Assembly (NCBI RefSeq): GCF_000244955.1
Contig: NZ_CM001439.1
Span: 1 to 64,000, forward strand
Length of the DNA stretch: 64,000 bases
Source of the DNA: Saccharomonospora marina XMU15
GTDB taxonomy: Bacteria > Actinomycetota > Actinomycetes > Mycobacteriales > Pseudonocardiaceae
Direction of reading: 5' to 3'
The translations under genes and the position numbers were made by a program. The notes under the pieces are model-generated. The model ran no database searches and was not told the origin of the DNA. It worked only from the letters and a program-made list of their open reading frames with translations. This document shows positions 49,364 to 58,125 of the stretch, piece by piece (position 1 is the first letter of the stretch; each line of letters begins with the position of its first letter).

Positions 49364-50177
49364 TCGTCGGACATAGCTCGCGCCGGGTGTGGTATTCGGT
49401 GTGGTTTCCGGTTCCCCCGGTGGTAATTCAATTATGACTCTGCCGCGCGCCGCGCGCAATAGAAATGGCCCCCCATTTTCAAGACTCTTTTCGTGGTCGT
49501 CGCGGGGAAATAGAAAGCCGTCCGTACGGTCACAATTCCGGCCGTCGTTGCGCCAGTTTTCGCAGGTCAGCGACCGTGTCGTGCGCCGGCCACCGCGGAC
49601 GGGAATAGCAAGGTAAGGGGCAAGGAATGCCATCGGCAGAGGATAAGAAATAAAACAAAACAATAGGGAAAGTGAGTACGGGTGAAGGTGAGAGATAGCC
49701 AAAAGGTGAGAACAGATGAGCGATGAGGGCGCCGGCCACCCAGCCCGCCCCGATGTGTCTACCGGCTTGTGGACAAGCGAGTCTGGGATACCAGCGGATC
49801 CCCCTACGGCGTCGCTGACCAGCATCTCCGCAGGCCGCAGGGGGTGGTCCTCTAACCTGATCCCCCGTATGAACCCCATCATGAACCCCCGTATGAACCC
49901 CCAACGGAAGCCACTGTGCGTGTAGATGATCTCCAGTTCGACTACTGCGCGTGACATTCGGTCACGGTTCGCTTTGAGTAGGAATACGGTGGGCCGGTTC
50001 CGCCGTTCGGCGTAACGTGGAGGGCTCTACTGCTACGAGTCGAGGAGGCCAGGACTGGCTCTGCGGCCGTGCTGACCAGGCACGACCGTTTAGGTGGCAG
50101 CCGCAGGGGGCACGTCGCCGGACGAGGGGACGACGGGCGCGGCGCGAGGGTCGGGTCAGTGCACACGGGGAGGCGCT
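49364..50177. other. AT-rich gap with DnaA box and 12-bp repeats; possible replication or regulatory region
   Basis: This 814-base stretch has no convincing gene on either strand. It includes an AT-rich tract (about 49640-49700), a perfect DnaA box (TGTGGACAA, 49768-49776) and three 12-bp-spaced copies of ATGAACCCC (49869, 49881, 49893). It is bounded by the minus cargo block and the plus HxlR gene, so two promoters should be here. The combination resembles an iteron-type plasmid origin, but no obvious Rep gene is beside it. Confidence 0.5.
49869..49903 (+). repeat. Three tandem 12-bp repeats (ATGAACCCC core)
   Basis: ATGAACCCC recurs at 49869, 49881 and 49893, each 12 bases apart, with variable three-base spacers. 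Regular spacing near one helical turn suits cooperative protein binding. They lie about 100 bases from the DnaA box and 275 bases before the HxlR gene. Confidence 0.7.
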
Positions 50178-50648
50178 ATGAAGGTCGGGGACGAGAGGTT
50201 CCTTCGGGGTTTGTACGACCTGAAGTATCTTTTCGGGGACAAGTGGGCACCGGCCATCCTGGTCACGCTCTCGGGCGGCCCCATGCGGCGAAAAGAAATT
50301 CTCTCCACGATCAGCTCGTATTCCATTGGTGAAGAATGGTCGGACAAACACGCCGTCCTGCACGATAGCATTCTGGCCCGCACATTGAAAAAGATGACCG
50401 AAGAAGGTCTTTTGAAGCGGGTTCGATGCACAAAGACTTTTCCGGTCACGGTTACTTACGAGTTGAAGCCGGAAGTCTTGGAGTTCTTGACGCTGACTGA
50501 GACGCTCGTGGCCTGGGCTGATGAGCATCAGGAACTCATCGCGCAGGCCCAGGCATACAGTCGCCGGAATGGCGACGAGATGGGCACGCTGACGGAAATT
50601 GCCGAGCTGGACGAACTCGGCCTCGGCGATGAAGTGGACGACGAATAG
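50178..50648 (+). CDS. HxlR-family winged-helix regulator
   Basis: A 156-residue protein: MKVGDERFLRGLYDLKYLFGDKWAPAILVTLSGGPMRRKEI has the start and DNA-binding helix-turn-helix of HxlR proteins (WAPAILVTLSGGPMRRKEIL and LARTLKKMTEEGLLKR). HxlR proteins are local transcription regulators, often redox- or ligand-sensing; the usual redox cysteine near the start is absent. ATG with GGGGAGG upstream. The coding DNA is less GC-rich than neighbouring genes, as seen in runs such as AAAAGAAATTCTCTCC, suggesting a different origin. Confidence 0.82.
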   Translation: MKVGDERFLRGLYDLKYLFGDKWAPAILVTLSGGPMRRKEILSTISSYSIGEEWSDKHAVLHDSILARTLKKMTEEGLLKRVRCTKTFPVTVTYELKPEVLEFLTLTETLVAWADEHQELIAQAQAYSRRNGDEMGTLTEIAELDELGLGDEVDDE

Positions 50649-50718
50649 GCCGAGCTGGCACACGCCCGCACGGTCCGGGCCGGCAACGACAAGCCCTCGC
50701 CGCCGTTGCCCCATCGCC

Positions 50719-53700
50719 TCAGCTGGCCGCGATGCGACCACGTTCGCCTTGGGCCTGTGCACTCGCGTCGTCAGCTGAGCTGCCCTCGTGGCGCTGCTCC
50801 AGCCGGGCAGCCAGCCCACGAGCCTGCGGAGTCGGCGTCGCGTCGACCTCGGCGAGCCGGGTGGTCAGCAAGGTCAGCGTCCGCGGGATGGCGTCGAGCT
50901 GCCCGAGGCGTTCCTGCAGCCGCATGATGTCGCGGTAGAGCAGTTCGTTGTGCGGATCGAAGGCCCGCGCGACTTCCAGCAGATCCAGGGTCTGCTGGGG
51001 ATCGGAGTCCACCAGGGCGCGGGCCAGCGCGGCGACGGCGTCGATGGCGTCGCGGCGGATCGCCTCACGTGCGGGCTCGATCCACTCGTTCGACATGCCC
51101 TCGGCCAGCGGTCCGCCGTAGCTGTTGACCACCTCCCGGTACGCCTCGACACGAGCCTGGTCGGTCGAGGCCGCGCGACGAGCCGCGACGGCGTGCGCGA
51201 AGCGCCAGTAGTCACTGCGAACGCTCGCGGGATCGAGCCGGTAGCGCCCGTTGCTGGCGGAGACGATGTCGGTCACCGTGCCGTTCGTGGCGGTGGCCAG
51301 CGCGCTGCGCATCCGCGACAGCGCCGTGTGCAGCGCGTTGGTCGGCCGCGCCGGCGGGTCCTGGCCCCACAGGGCGGACACGAGCGTCTCGCGGGTGGCA
51401 CCGTCAGGATGAAGCGCCAGCAGCACCAGCAACTCCTTGGTCCTGGGCTGCAAGGTGCCGGTGATCTCGTGCGCATCGCCGGTGGCGCCGGGTTCGGGGT
51501 GCCAGTGCACCCGCAGGTCACCGAGCACGGTCACGGTGATCAGCGCCGGGCTGGTGTCCTGTTCAGCGCCGCTGGTGGTGGTTGGCGGTGTCTCGGCCAC
51601 GGGCTCGGCGGGCTCGCCGGTGGACGCCGGTTCGTTGGTCTCGCTTTCGCCGCGGTGCTCTGTCTCGTCGTTGGCCAGGCGCGACGGGACCGGCCGCTGG
51701 TCGCTGGAAGCCGCTGGGCGCAGACGGACGCCGGGCGGCTGAACATCGGCGGGGGCGAGGATCTCCAGCTCGGTGTCCGGCGGGGCGGGTGCAGTGACCG
51801 CAGCCGTGACTTCCAGCTCAACCTCGCCCGCGTCCGAACCGCCGGTCTCGAGCAGGTCAGCCTCGCCCGGCGAGATCTGATTGCTGCCGGCGGGGCTTGC
51901 CTTGACGATGCGAGGGCGCGGCGTCGATGGCGCGACCACGACGTCGTCGGCAGCCACGGGCGGGTCCGGCTCGGCGTCCCGGAGCAGCGTCAGCAGTTCG
52001 GCGGTGTCGTCGTCGCCGAGGCGGAACATCCGAGTGCCGCGCAGGGCCTCGCCCAAACCGGGGCCGGTGGCCGAGATCGTGCCGTCCTGGCGGATGTAGC
52101 AGGTGACGCCGGGTTGCCACTGGCCCAGCAGCAGCCCGGTGACGCCGAACGGCGCGCCGTTGTCCAAGACGGCCTGCAGCCGCTGATGGTGTGCTGGTGG
52201 CCGTGCCACCAGCACCAGAGGCGGCCAGGTTCCCGGCTCGGCGTCGGGCTTACGGCTTGCCGAGGCACGTACCAGGGTCTCGGCCTCTACCGCGTCCAGC
52301 GCGTCGTCCAGGTCGGCGACGATCCGCACGGCCGAGGGCAGGTGTCCCTGGGCTGCTCCGCGTCCGAGCAGCGAGACCAGGTCGTCGGCCGGGACGATGA
52401 CAACCGCCCCGGCCGACGTCGCCAGGTGGCCTGCGGAGGTGGTGAGCGCGGTGACCAGCAGCGCGCGGGCCGCTGCGGGGGCGCCAGCGCCGACCAGCCC
52501 GAGGCCGCGGGCGGTCGCGAGGTCGAGGGCGACCTCGCGACCGTCGCGGACACCCAGACCTGGCGCGACGGTGGGGGGTCGGCCGGCGCCGGTCTGGGGT
52601 GCGCCCACCACGAGCGGTGGCGCAGGCGGGACACGTAGCGAACGCCGCTGTTCCTCCTCGTCCGGGTAGTCCTCGTCGAGGTCGATCTCGTCGTCGGCCT
52701 CGGCGCGCAGATGAGCAAGCCGCAACTGGTAGACCACCGGCGCGACGGGCAGGTCGTCGCGGTCACCGCTGCCGGGCCGGTACCGGCTGCGATAGCGGCG
52801 GCGGGCGACCATCAGCGCCGCGCTGACCGCGGCGGCCAGCCCGAGACCGACGAACAGCTCCGTTCCCCACCGGACGCCGGGGTCGCCCGTCGCGGGAGGG
52901 GTGTTCGTGCTGGTCGCGGCCGGTGGTGCCTGCTGGGTGGACGGTGCGGGTTGCGCTGGTGTGGACGGTTGGATGCTCGTCGGTGGCGCGGCGGAAGTCG
53001 GCGGGGCTGTGGTCGGCGGGGCGGGAGTCGTCTGGTGTGGGTCGGCCGGCTGCTGCGGCGGCACGGCTGGCGCGCTCGCCTCTCGCGGCAGGGCGAGTTC
53101 CTCGCCGGGGAAGATCAGGCTGGGTTTGGTGAAGCTGTGGCCGTTCGGCTGCGGCTTTCCCTTGTTGAGGTCGAAGATCTCCGGCCAGCGTGCGCCGTCG
53201 CCGAGGGTGCGTTCGGCGATGCGCCACAACGAGTCGTGGACTCCGTTCTGGGGTGCCAGCACGACCACCGACTCCGGATGCGCGGGAGCGGTGGCGGTGC
53301 TGTCTTTGGTGATGGTCTGAGTGGAGTAGACCGCGTTGCGGACCACCACGGTCTCCCCGGCGGGGGCCTGGTGTTGCCATGCGGGGGCGGTCGCCACGAC
53401 TTGCGATCCGGTCCCGAGCGCTGTGGACAACGAGGTGACCGGTGCTGGTGCGGGCCGGTTGCCCAGCACTGCCAGCAGGACCGCGCCGACCAGGACGCCC
53501 GCCAGCGCGTGAACCGGACCGGCGGCGGAGAAGTCCGGCAACCGGGCCGCGTCGAATCCGCTGCGGGCCAGGTCGACCGTGCAACGCAGGACGTCGATGG
53601 TGAACGCGGCCCACGTGATCCAACACAAGCAGGCGAGGAAGTTCAGCAGGAACGTGGTCGTCATCGGGCCGAGCAGCACGCCCTGGACCTCGGCCCACGT

Positions 53701-53910
53701 CGGGACGTGGTTCGGCAACGGCCAGCCGATGTAGTGCCACAACGCCCAGGGCAAGCCCGCCACCAGCGCGAGCAACACGGTGCCCGCGACGAGACCTCGT
53801 AGCACCCGGCCGACGAACCGGAACATGCCGGCCAGCGCCCACCAGACGCGGCGGCCCGCGCTCGGTGGCCGTGCCGGTTCCCGGTCGGACTGGTGCGATG
53901 TCGAGGTCAC
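50719..53910 (-). CDS. Membrane-anchored LysM and BTAD-domain regulator
   Basis: This 1063-residue protein has three membrane segments near the N-terminus (one at about 38-60, one at about 80-105, one near 130-150), a LysM-like domain (DSLWRIAERTLGDGARWPEIFDLNKGKPQPNG and LIFPGEELALP), a Pro/Thr-rich spacer, a further membrane helix near 350, and at the C-terminus a transcription-activator-like module (HEITGTLQPRTKELLVLLAL with the BTAD domain after it). Such proteins accompany Tad loci in actinobacteria and might control them from the membrane. GTG start. Confidence 0.85.
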   Translation of the reverse strand: MTSTSHQSDREPARPPSAGRRVWWALAGMFRFVGRVLRGLVAGTVLLALVAGLPWALWHYIGWPLPNHVPTWAEVQGVLLGPMTTTFLLNFLACLCWITWAAFTIDVLRCTVDLARSGFDAARLPDFSAAGPVHALAGVLVGAVLLAVLGNRPAPAPVTSLSTALGTGSQVVATAPAWQHQAPAGETVVVRNAVYSTQTITKDSTATAPAHPESVVVLAPQNGVHDSLWRIAERTLGDGARWPEIFDLNKGKPQPNGHSFTKPSLIFPGEELALPREASAPAVPPQQPADPHQTTPAPPTTAPPTSAAPPTSIQPSTPAQPAPSTQQAPPAATSTNTPPATGDPGVRWGTELFVGLGLAAAVSAALMVARRRYRSRYRPGSGDRDDLPVAPVVYQLRLAHLRAEADDEIDLDEDYPDEEEQRRSLRVPPAPPLVVGAPQTGAGRPPTVAPGLGVRDGREVALDLATARGLGLVGAGAPAAARALLVTALTTSAGHLATSAGAVVIVPADDLVSLLGRGAAQGHLPSAVRIVADLDDALDAVEAETLVRASASRKPDAEPGTWPPLVLVARPPAHHQRLQAVLDNGAPFGVTGLLLGQWQPGVTCYIRQDGTISATGPGLGEALRGTRMFRLGDDDTAELLTLLRDAEPDPPVAADDVVVAPSTPRPRIVKASPAGSNQISPGEADLLETGGSDAGEVELEVTAAVTAPAPPDTELEILAPADVQPPGVRLRPAASSDQRPVPSRLANDETEHRGESETNEPASTGEPAEPVAETPPTTTSGAEQDTSPALITVTVLGDLRVHWHPEPGATGDAHEITGTLQPRTKELLVLLALHPDGATRETLVSALWGQDPPARPTNALHTALSRMRSALATATNGTVTDIVSASNGRYRLDPASVRSDYWRFAHAVAARRAASTDQARVEAYREVVNSYGGPLAEGMSNEWIEPAREAIRRDAIDAVAALARALVDSDPQQTLDLLEVARAFDPHNELLYRDIMRLQERLGQLDAIPRTLTLLTTRLAEVDATPTPQARGLAARLEQRHEGSSADDASAQAQGERGRIAAS

Positions 53911-54033
53911 AGCTGGCTCGTTTCCTTGGCGCTACAGGGCTTTAGGGTTCGATCCTCACCACTCCGCGAGGAATCGGAAGCAGGCGAGCCGGGGTGCGGT
54001 TTGTGCGGCAGCCGCCGACGCGCTCGAGCGTTG

Positions 54034-54471
54034 TCATGTCACTCCCGCCGTGACGCGGTCGGGCGCGTCTGCGCTGTCGGTGCGAGGCACAGCGGGCTGG
54101 GGCGGCACGGGCGCCTGGCCGTTCGTCGATGTCTTCGCCGCCGACGGTGCTCCGCTCGATGCAGTCGCGGCGGGCCTCTTCTTCTTGGCGGTACGGGGTG
54201 GTTTCCGGGATGTGAGCCACGCCGTCAGATCGGCGGCCGGAATGTTGGTGAACCGTGCCAGCTCGTCGATCTCCAGCACGTCGCTCGCGTCAGCGAGAAC
54301 CTCACCGAGTTGCCGTTCCACCTCAGCGAGCTGCTCGGCGAGCACCGTCCGGCGCTGGGCGAGTTCACCGACCTCCTTGGCCGCAGCGGAACGCTTCGCG
54401 CGCCGGGCCGTGTCGGCCGCCTCGACGCGGCGATCGATCTCCTCGGCCGTGGCGATGTCGGTCGTAGCCAT
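54034..54471 (-). CDS. Coiled-coil unknown protein
   Basis: A 145-residue protein: MATTDIATAEEIDRRVEAAD then a long helical coiled coil (AKEVGELAQRRTVLAEQLAE, VERQLGEVLADASDVLEIDE), a helix-turn-like segment (LARFTNIPAADLTAWLTSRK) and a disordered Pro/Ala tail. GGAAAGGAG precedes the ATG. Its position between the BTAD regulator and TadG-like gene suggests a Tad role; the family is not recognised. Confidence 0.65.
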   Translation of the reverse strand: MATTDIATAEEIDRRVEAADTARRAKRSAAAKEVGELAQRRTVLAEQLAEVERQLGEVLADASDVLEIDELARFTNIPAADLTAWLTSRKPPRTAKKKRPAATASSGAPSAAKTSTNGQAPVPPQPAVPRTDSADAPDRVTAGVT

Positions 54472-54516
54472 CCTGCTCTCCTTTCCGTTGACATGCCGAT
54501 GCGAGCGTGGGGTGCT

Positions 54517-55008
54517 CTATGGGTCGATGGTCACCACCCCGCGCTGGGGATGAGCGCTGCCGGTTCCGTGGACGGTGAGACTGGAGATCCCGACCATGCC
54601 CAGCAGCTGCGTGTTCTGGGAGGCGGTGATGGTGACGTTGACCGTGTCGCCGGAGACGGTCACCGTTCCGGAGGCCCCGACCGTGGCGAGATAGCTTTGC
54701 GCGTCGGCGACCGCCTGAACCGGCACCAGTTGCAGCGTGCCGGTGCTGCGGTACGCGGAGAGGTCGATGGCCTGGGCGCCCGCGCGGGCTGCGGCCTCCG
54801 CTTGGCCGTTCGCCTTGACCTTTGCGGACAAGGCCAAGCCTCCGTCCAGGGTCAGTCCGGCCAGCGCGAGGATCCCGATGGTGAGCACCACGACGAACGC
54901 GGTCGCCCTGCCGTCGTCGGCCCGCCACCATGCCCGCCGCTGTGTTCGCCACCAGCGGCTCCATCGTGTCCGCCAGGGTGGCCGATGATGCTGTTCCTGG
55001 CGGATCAT
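54517..55008 (-). CDS. TadG-like pilus-assembly protein
   Basis: A 163-residue protein with a basic tryptophan-rich start ([20 protein letters not shown]), one hydrophobic helix ([20 protein letters not shown]) with [26 protein letters not shown] after it, the TadG/Flp-assembly N-terminal motif, and a beta-rich end. It is probably an envelope-anchored minor pilus component. Four-base overlap (ATGA) with the TadE gene. Confidence 0.8.
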   Translation of the reverse strand: MIRQEQHHRPPWRTRWSRWWRTQRRAWWRADDGRATAFVVVLTIGILALAGLTLDGGLALSAKVKANGQAEAAARAGAQAIDLSAYRSTGTLQLVPVQAVADAQSYLATVGASGTVTVSGDTVNVTITASQNTQLLGMVGISSLTVHGTGSAHPQRGVVTIDP

Positions 55009-55550
55009 GCGCCGCCTCCGGACGTACTCCCCGAGACCGAGCGCCAGGTGTCGACTGGTTCGACAGCGGTGGCGGACAAGCGTTTCTGGCCGGGAACACC
55101 GAGGATCAGCGCGTCGCCGAAGTCGACCGCACACGACACCGTCACGCTGACCGTGCCGCCCGGTCGCATCCCGCCGGTGGCGGTGTCCACGCTCAGCGAC
55201 GCGCATGTCACTCCGGCCGAGGACAGCGCGTTGGTGGCGGTGGACTGCGCCGCCGCGGTCGCGGTGGCCGAGGTGCGTTCGATGCTCGCCGCGCGGGCCG
55301 CTTGATGCGCGGCGTCGTCCAGCCGCAGCCGGGCATCCACCCCTCGGTGGATCACCACGGCGACGAACACGAGCAGCATGACCAGAAACGGCGCCGCTAT
55401 GGTGACTTCCGCAGCCACTGAGCCACGGTCCGCGCGCCACCAGGCCACCCACCAACCCCAGCGGGTGCGATAGCGCCCCAGCGGGCGTTCTGGACCACCG
55501 GACGGGCACGTCTCGGCTGTCCAGGTGGCGGGCGGGTTCGTGGTCGTCAT
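55005..55550 (-). CDS. TadE-family pseudopilin
   Basis: A 181-residue protein with a TadE-like motif: [20 protein letters not shown] then a hydrophobic helix ([20 protein letters not shown]) and [19 protein letters not shown]. TadE/TadF proteins are minor pseudopilins of Flp pili. It overlaps the TadG-like gene (ATGA) and lies 9 bases after the next TadE-like gene. Confidence 0.83.
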   Translation of the reverse strand: MTTTNPPATWTAETCPSGGPERPLGRYRTRWGWWVAWWRADRGSVAAEVTIAAPFLVMLLVFVAVVIHRGVDARLRLDDAAHQAARAASIERTSATATAAAQSTATNALSSAGVTCASLSVDTATGGMRPGGTVSVTVSCAVDFGDALILGVPGQKRLSATAVEPVDTWRSVSGSTSGGGA

Positions 55551-55559
55551 GGCGTCCGA

Positions 55560-56075
55560 TCACCTGCCACTGGCCAGATCGGGAACGAACCGTTCGACCG
55601 GGCCGGACGCCTCGGCGTGCACCGGCAAGCTGAGGAACGGGACCACCGACGTCGCGGTCCCGGAAATCCGGATCGACGCGGAATTCGCGGTGCGGTCGGC
55701 ACCGACACTGGTGCCGGTCAACGGGCCGCGCGCGAGCTGATCGAGCATCTGCTGCGCACTCGCGCTGCCCGCGGCCGCGGTGCCGTTCTGGGCTCGCGCC
55801 GCGGCGAGCCCCTGGGACGCCGCGGCCTGGGCGATGTGAGTCGCATGCGACCACAGCGCGAACTGCACGATCGCCAGCAGCATCAACAGAAGCAGCGGCG
55901 CCGCGATCACCAGCTCCGCGCTGACCGCGCCGCGGTCACCACGCAGCAGCAGCCGGATACGGCCTCGCGAGACCGTCCTCCCGCGCGCAGGCCGCGGCCG
56001 GCCATCACCGCGGCCTCTGTCGGCGCGGTGACGATGATGGCGGCGGCGCCACCGTTGTGCCTGCTCCCCGCGCAT
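55560..56075 (-). CDS. TadE/TadG-like pseudopilin (second copy)
   Basis: A 171-residue protein with a basic N-terminal 45 residues, then the TadE-like segment RGAVSAELVIAAPLLLLMLL and AIVQFALWSHATHIAQAAAS. ATG at 56075, 6 bases after the Flp gene, is the best start but lacks a strong ribosome site, so the basic N-terminus is uncertain. It belongs to the same minus-strand Tad operon. Confidence 0.75.
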   Translation of the reverse strand: MRGEQAQRWRRRHHRHRADRGRGDGRPRPARGRTVSRGRIRLLLRGDRGAVSAELVIAAPLLLLMLLAIVQFALWSHATHIAQAAASQGLAAARAQNGTAAAGSASAQQMLDQLARGPLTGTSVGADRTANSASIRISGTATSVVPFLSLPVHAEASGPVERFVPDLASGR

Positions 56076-56080
56076 CACGG

Positions 56081-56269
56081 CTACAGGTTGATGCCGTTGG
56101 CCTTGGCGGTGACCTTCGCGATGATGATCGCGATGATCGCCAACGCGGCCACCACCAGCAGCGCTGTCACCAGCACGGTTTCGGTCGAGTACCCGGCCTC
56201 GGGTTCCCGGCGCAGCAGTTCCCACCGCGCCTTCACCGTCGTCCACAATGCCACCAGGTAGAGGTGCAT
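56081..56269 (-). CDS. Flp-type major pilin candidate
   Basis: A 62-residue protein: MHLYLVALWTTVKARWELLR then REPEAGYSTETVLVTALLVV. The EAG-YSTE site fits a class III prepilin cleavage (G before Y, Glu at +4 to +5), followed by a 25-residue hydrophobic helix. It is the main pilin of the Tad/Flp pilus by position and size. A strong GGAGGAG ribosome site precedes the ATG at 56269. It overlaps nothing; TadC starts 35 bases before it. Confidence 0.8.
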   Translation of the reverse strand: MHLYLVALWTTVKARWELLRREPEAGYSTETVLVTALLVVAALAIIAIIIAKVTAKANGINL

Positions 56270-56304
56270 CGCGCTTCTCCTCCCATTTCCACGTGCCCCG
56301 CAAC

Positions 56305-57198
56305 TCACAGTCCATTGAGGACTAGCGTCAGTGCGGGGTAGGCGATGAACGCCAAGAAGCCCAGGAACAACGCCATCACCGGCAGCGACATGCGTTCGGT
56401 GGCGGCCTGGGCGTCGCCTTCGGCGTCGGTGATCTGGTGGGTGCGCAGGGCACCGGCCTTGGCCGCGAGCGAGGTGCGGACCTTCGCGCCCTCGGTGCCG
56501 GCCAGGCTGACCGAGGCGGCGAGCTCGGACAGCTCGGTGACGTCGAGTTCCTCACCGAGCTGGCGCAGCGTCGCCCACGGTGTCGTGCGGGTCAGCCGGG
56601 CGGTGTCCAGGGCTCGGCGGATCTGCTCGAACGCCCAACCTCGGCCGATGGCGACTGAGTCGTTGAGCGCGCTGTCGACCCCGGCGCCACCGGCGAGGGT
56701 GATCCACACCAGGTCGAGGTAGGCGGACAGGGCGTGGCGGAACCCGGTGCGCAGCTTCGCCGCGTCGGACCTCGCTTGCAGGTCGGGCAGGAAGAATCCG
56801 GCAGCGGCCAGGACGAGTCCGGCGATGATCGGGAACTCGATCCCCAGCGACAATCCGGCCAAGGTGAGCAGCAGTTGCAGCAGAACCGGGGCGAGCAGAC
56901 CGGCGATCGCCAGTGTCGCCTTCTCGGCCAGATGGGTCGCGACCGGGCGTCCGATGACGGCCAGATCGCGAGCCAGCCGCTCGCCGGGCAGACCGAGCGC
57001 GCGTAGCGGCGCGATGAACGGGCGGCCGAGCTTGGCCGCCCACCCGGTGTCCTCGGTGGCCAGGATCGGTGTCGGCGCTGGCGCCGCCGTGCTGCGTGCC
57101 AGGACCGCGCCCAGTGCGGGCCGGGGCGGGAACGCCCACACCGCCAGCGCCCACAGGCCCAGGCCGAGCCCGGCTCCCAGAATCAGTGCGGTGATCAC
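56305..57198 (-). CDS. tadC: TadC-like inner-membrane platform protein
   Basis: A 297-residue protein with N-terminal membrane helices, a soluble GspF-like domain (TGFRHALSAYLDLVWITLAG, ELSELAASVSLAGTEGAKVR) and a C-terminal helix (MALFLGFLAFIAYPALTLVL). Pairs with TadB as the membrane platform of the pilus machine. It starts 3 bases after the TadB stop. Confidence 0.88.
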   Translation of the reverse strand: MITALILGAGLGLGLWALAVWAFPPRPALGAVLARSTAAPAPTPILATEDTGWAAKLGRPFIAPLRALGLPGERLARDLAVIGRPVATHLAEKATLAIAGLLAPVLLQLLLTLAGLSLGIEFPIIAGLVLAAAGFFLPDLQARSDAAKLRTGFRHALSAYLDLVWITLAGGAGVDSALNDSVAIGRGWAFEQIRRALDTARLTRTTPWATLRQLGEELDVTELSELAASVSLAGTEGAKVRTSLAAKAGALRTHQITDAEGDAQAATERMSLPVMALFLGFLAFIAYPALTLVLNGL

Positions 57199-57201
57199 GG
57201 G

Positions 57202-58125
57202 TTACACCTGCCTCTCGGCGACGAGCGCGGGCTGGTCCTCGGAGTCGGCGGCCAGGGACAAGAACCGTTCGGGCTCGGCGACCCTGGCGACCCGCACAAG
57301 CCACGCGAACCCCAGTCCAAACAGGATCCCGATGCCCAGCAGGACGATCTGCCCGGTCGCGGAGTCGTAGGCGGACAGGTACGGGCGGTTGAGCAGCACC
57401 ACGGCCACGGCGAAGCACAAGGTGGTGCCGACGATCACCCGCACGCTGGTCCGGGTCCGGGCGCGCCCGGCTTCGACCCGCATCCGCATCGAGGCTTGCT
57501 CGCGGGCGGTGTGCGCCAGCGAGCCGAGCAGGTCACCGAGCTGGCGGGCCTGCTGTTCGGCCGCGAGCACCAGCGCGGCGATGACGAGGTCGCCGGTGGG
57601 GTCGGCGAGCTGGTCGGCCAGGTGGCGCAGGGAGGGCGCCAACCGGTCTCCGTTCTCAATCCGCACCGCGAGGTCGGTGATCTCGCCGCGGATGGCCGGC
57701 GGCGCCAGCGGCGCGGTCGCGAGGATGGCCTGCTCCAGCCCAGCGGCGGCCGAGAGCGTGTCACGCAGCATCTCTGTCCAGGTCGCGATCGCCTCGATCC
57801 GCGCCACCCGACGTGCGTGCTCGGGGTCGCGGCCCAGGACACGGGGCAATGCCCAGACCGCGAGCCCAGCCAGCACGGCGCCGACAACCCAGCCGGTGGC
57901 CACACCAGTGAGCACACCCACCGCGATCGCCAGGCCGATCCGCAGCGCCTGGCGCTGATCTCGCGGCGCGGCTTGGGCGCGGCGCGTCTGCCCGCGGCGG
58001 AACAGTCCGGAGCGCCGGTTCACGTTCACACCGCGCCAGCCGATGATGACCAGCAACAATCCGACACCGACGCCGACGCCGAGCAGGGCCGAGAGGGCGG
58101 TGGTAGCGCTGATCGTGATGTTCAC
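57202..58125 (-). CDS. tadB: TadB-like inner-membrane platform protein
   Basis: A protein of about 307 residues with two N-terminal helices, then a GspF domain (IATWTEMLRDTLSAAAGLEQ, TDLAVRIENGDRLAPSLRHL) and C-terminal helices. GTG at 58125 overlaps the CpaF stop by GTGA and is preferred; a GTG at 58137 would add four residues. Acts with TadC and CpaF. Confidence 0.87.
   Translation of the reverse strand: MNITISATTALSALLGVGVGVGLLLVIIGWRGVNVNRRSGLFRRGQTRRAQAAPRDQRQALRIGLAIAVGVLTGVATGWVVGAVLAGLAVWALPRVLGRDPEHARRVARIEAIATWTEMLRDTLSAAAGLEQAILATAPLAPPAIRGEITDLAVRIENGDRLAPSLRHLADQLADPTGDLVIAALVLAAEQQARQLGDLLGSLAHTAREQASMRMRVEAGRARTRTSVRVIVGTTLCFAVAVVLLNRPYLSAYDSATGQIVLLGIGILFGLGFAWLVRVARVAEPERFLSLAADSEDQPALVAERQV

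Noticed and set aside
49535-49957. Minus-strand open frame with several hydrophobic stretches
   Set aside because: Hydrophobicity comes from the AT-rich tract and the iterons; there is no ribosome site or family pattern.
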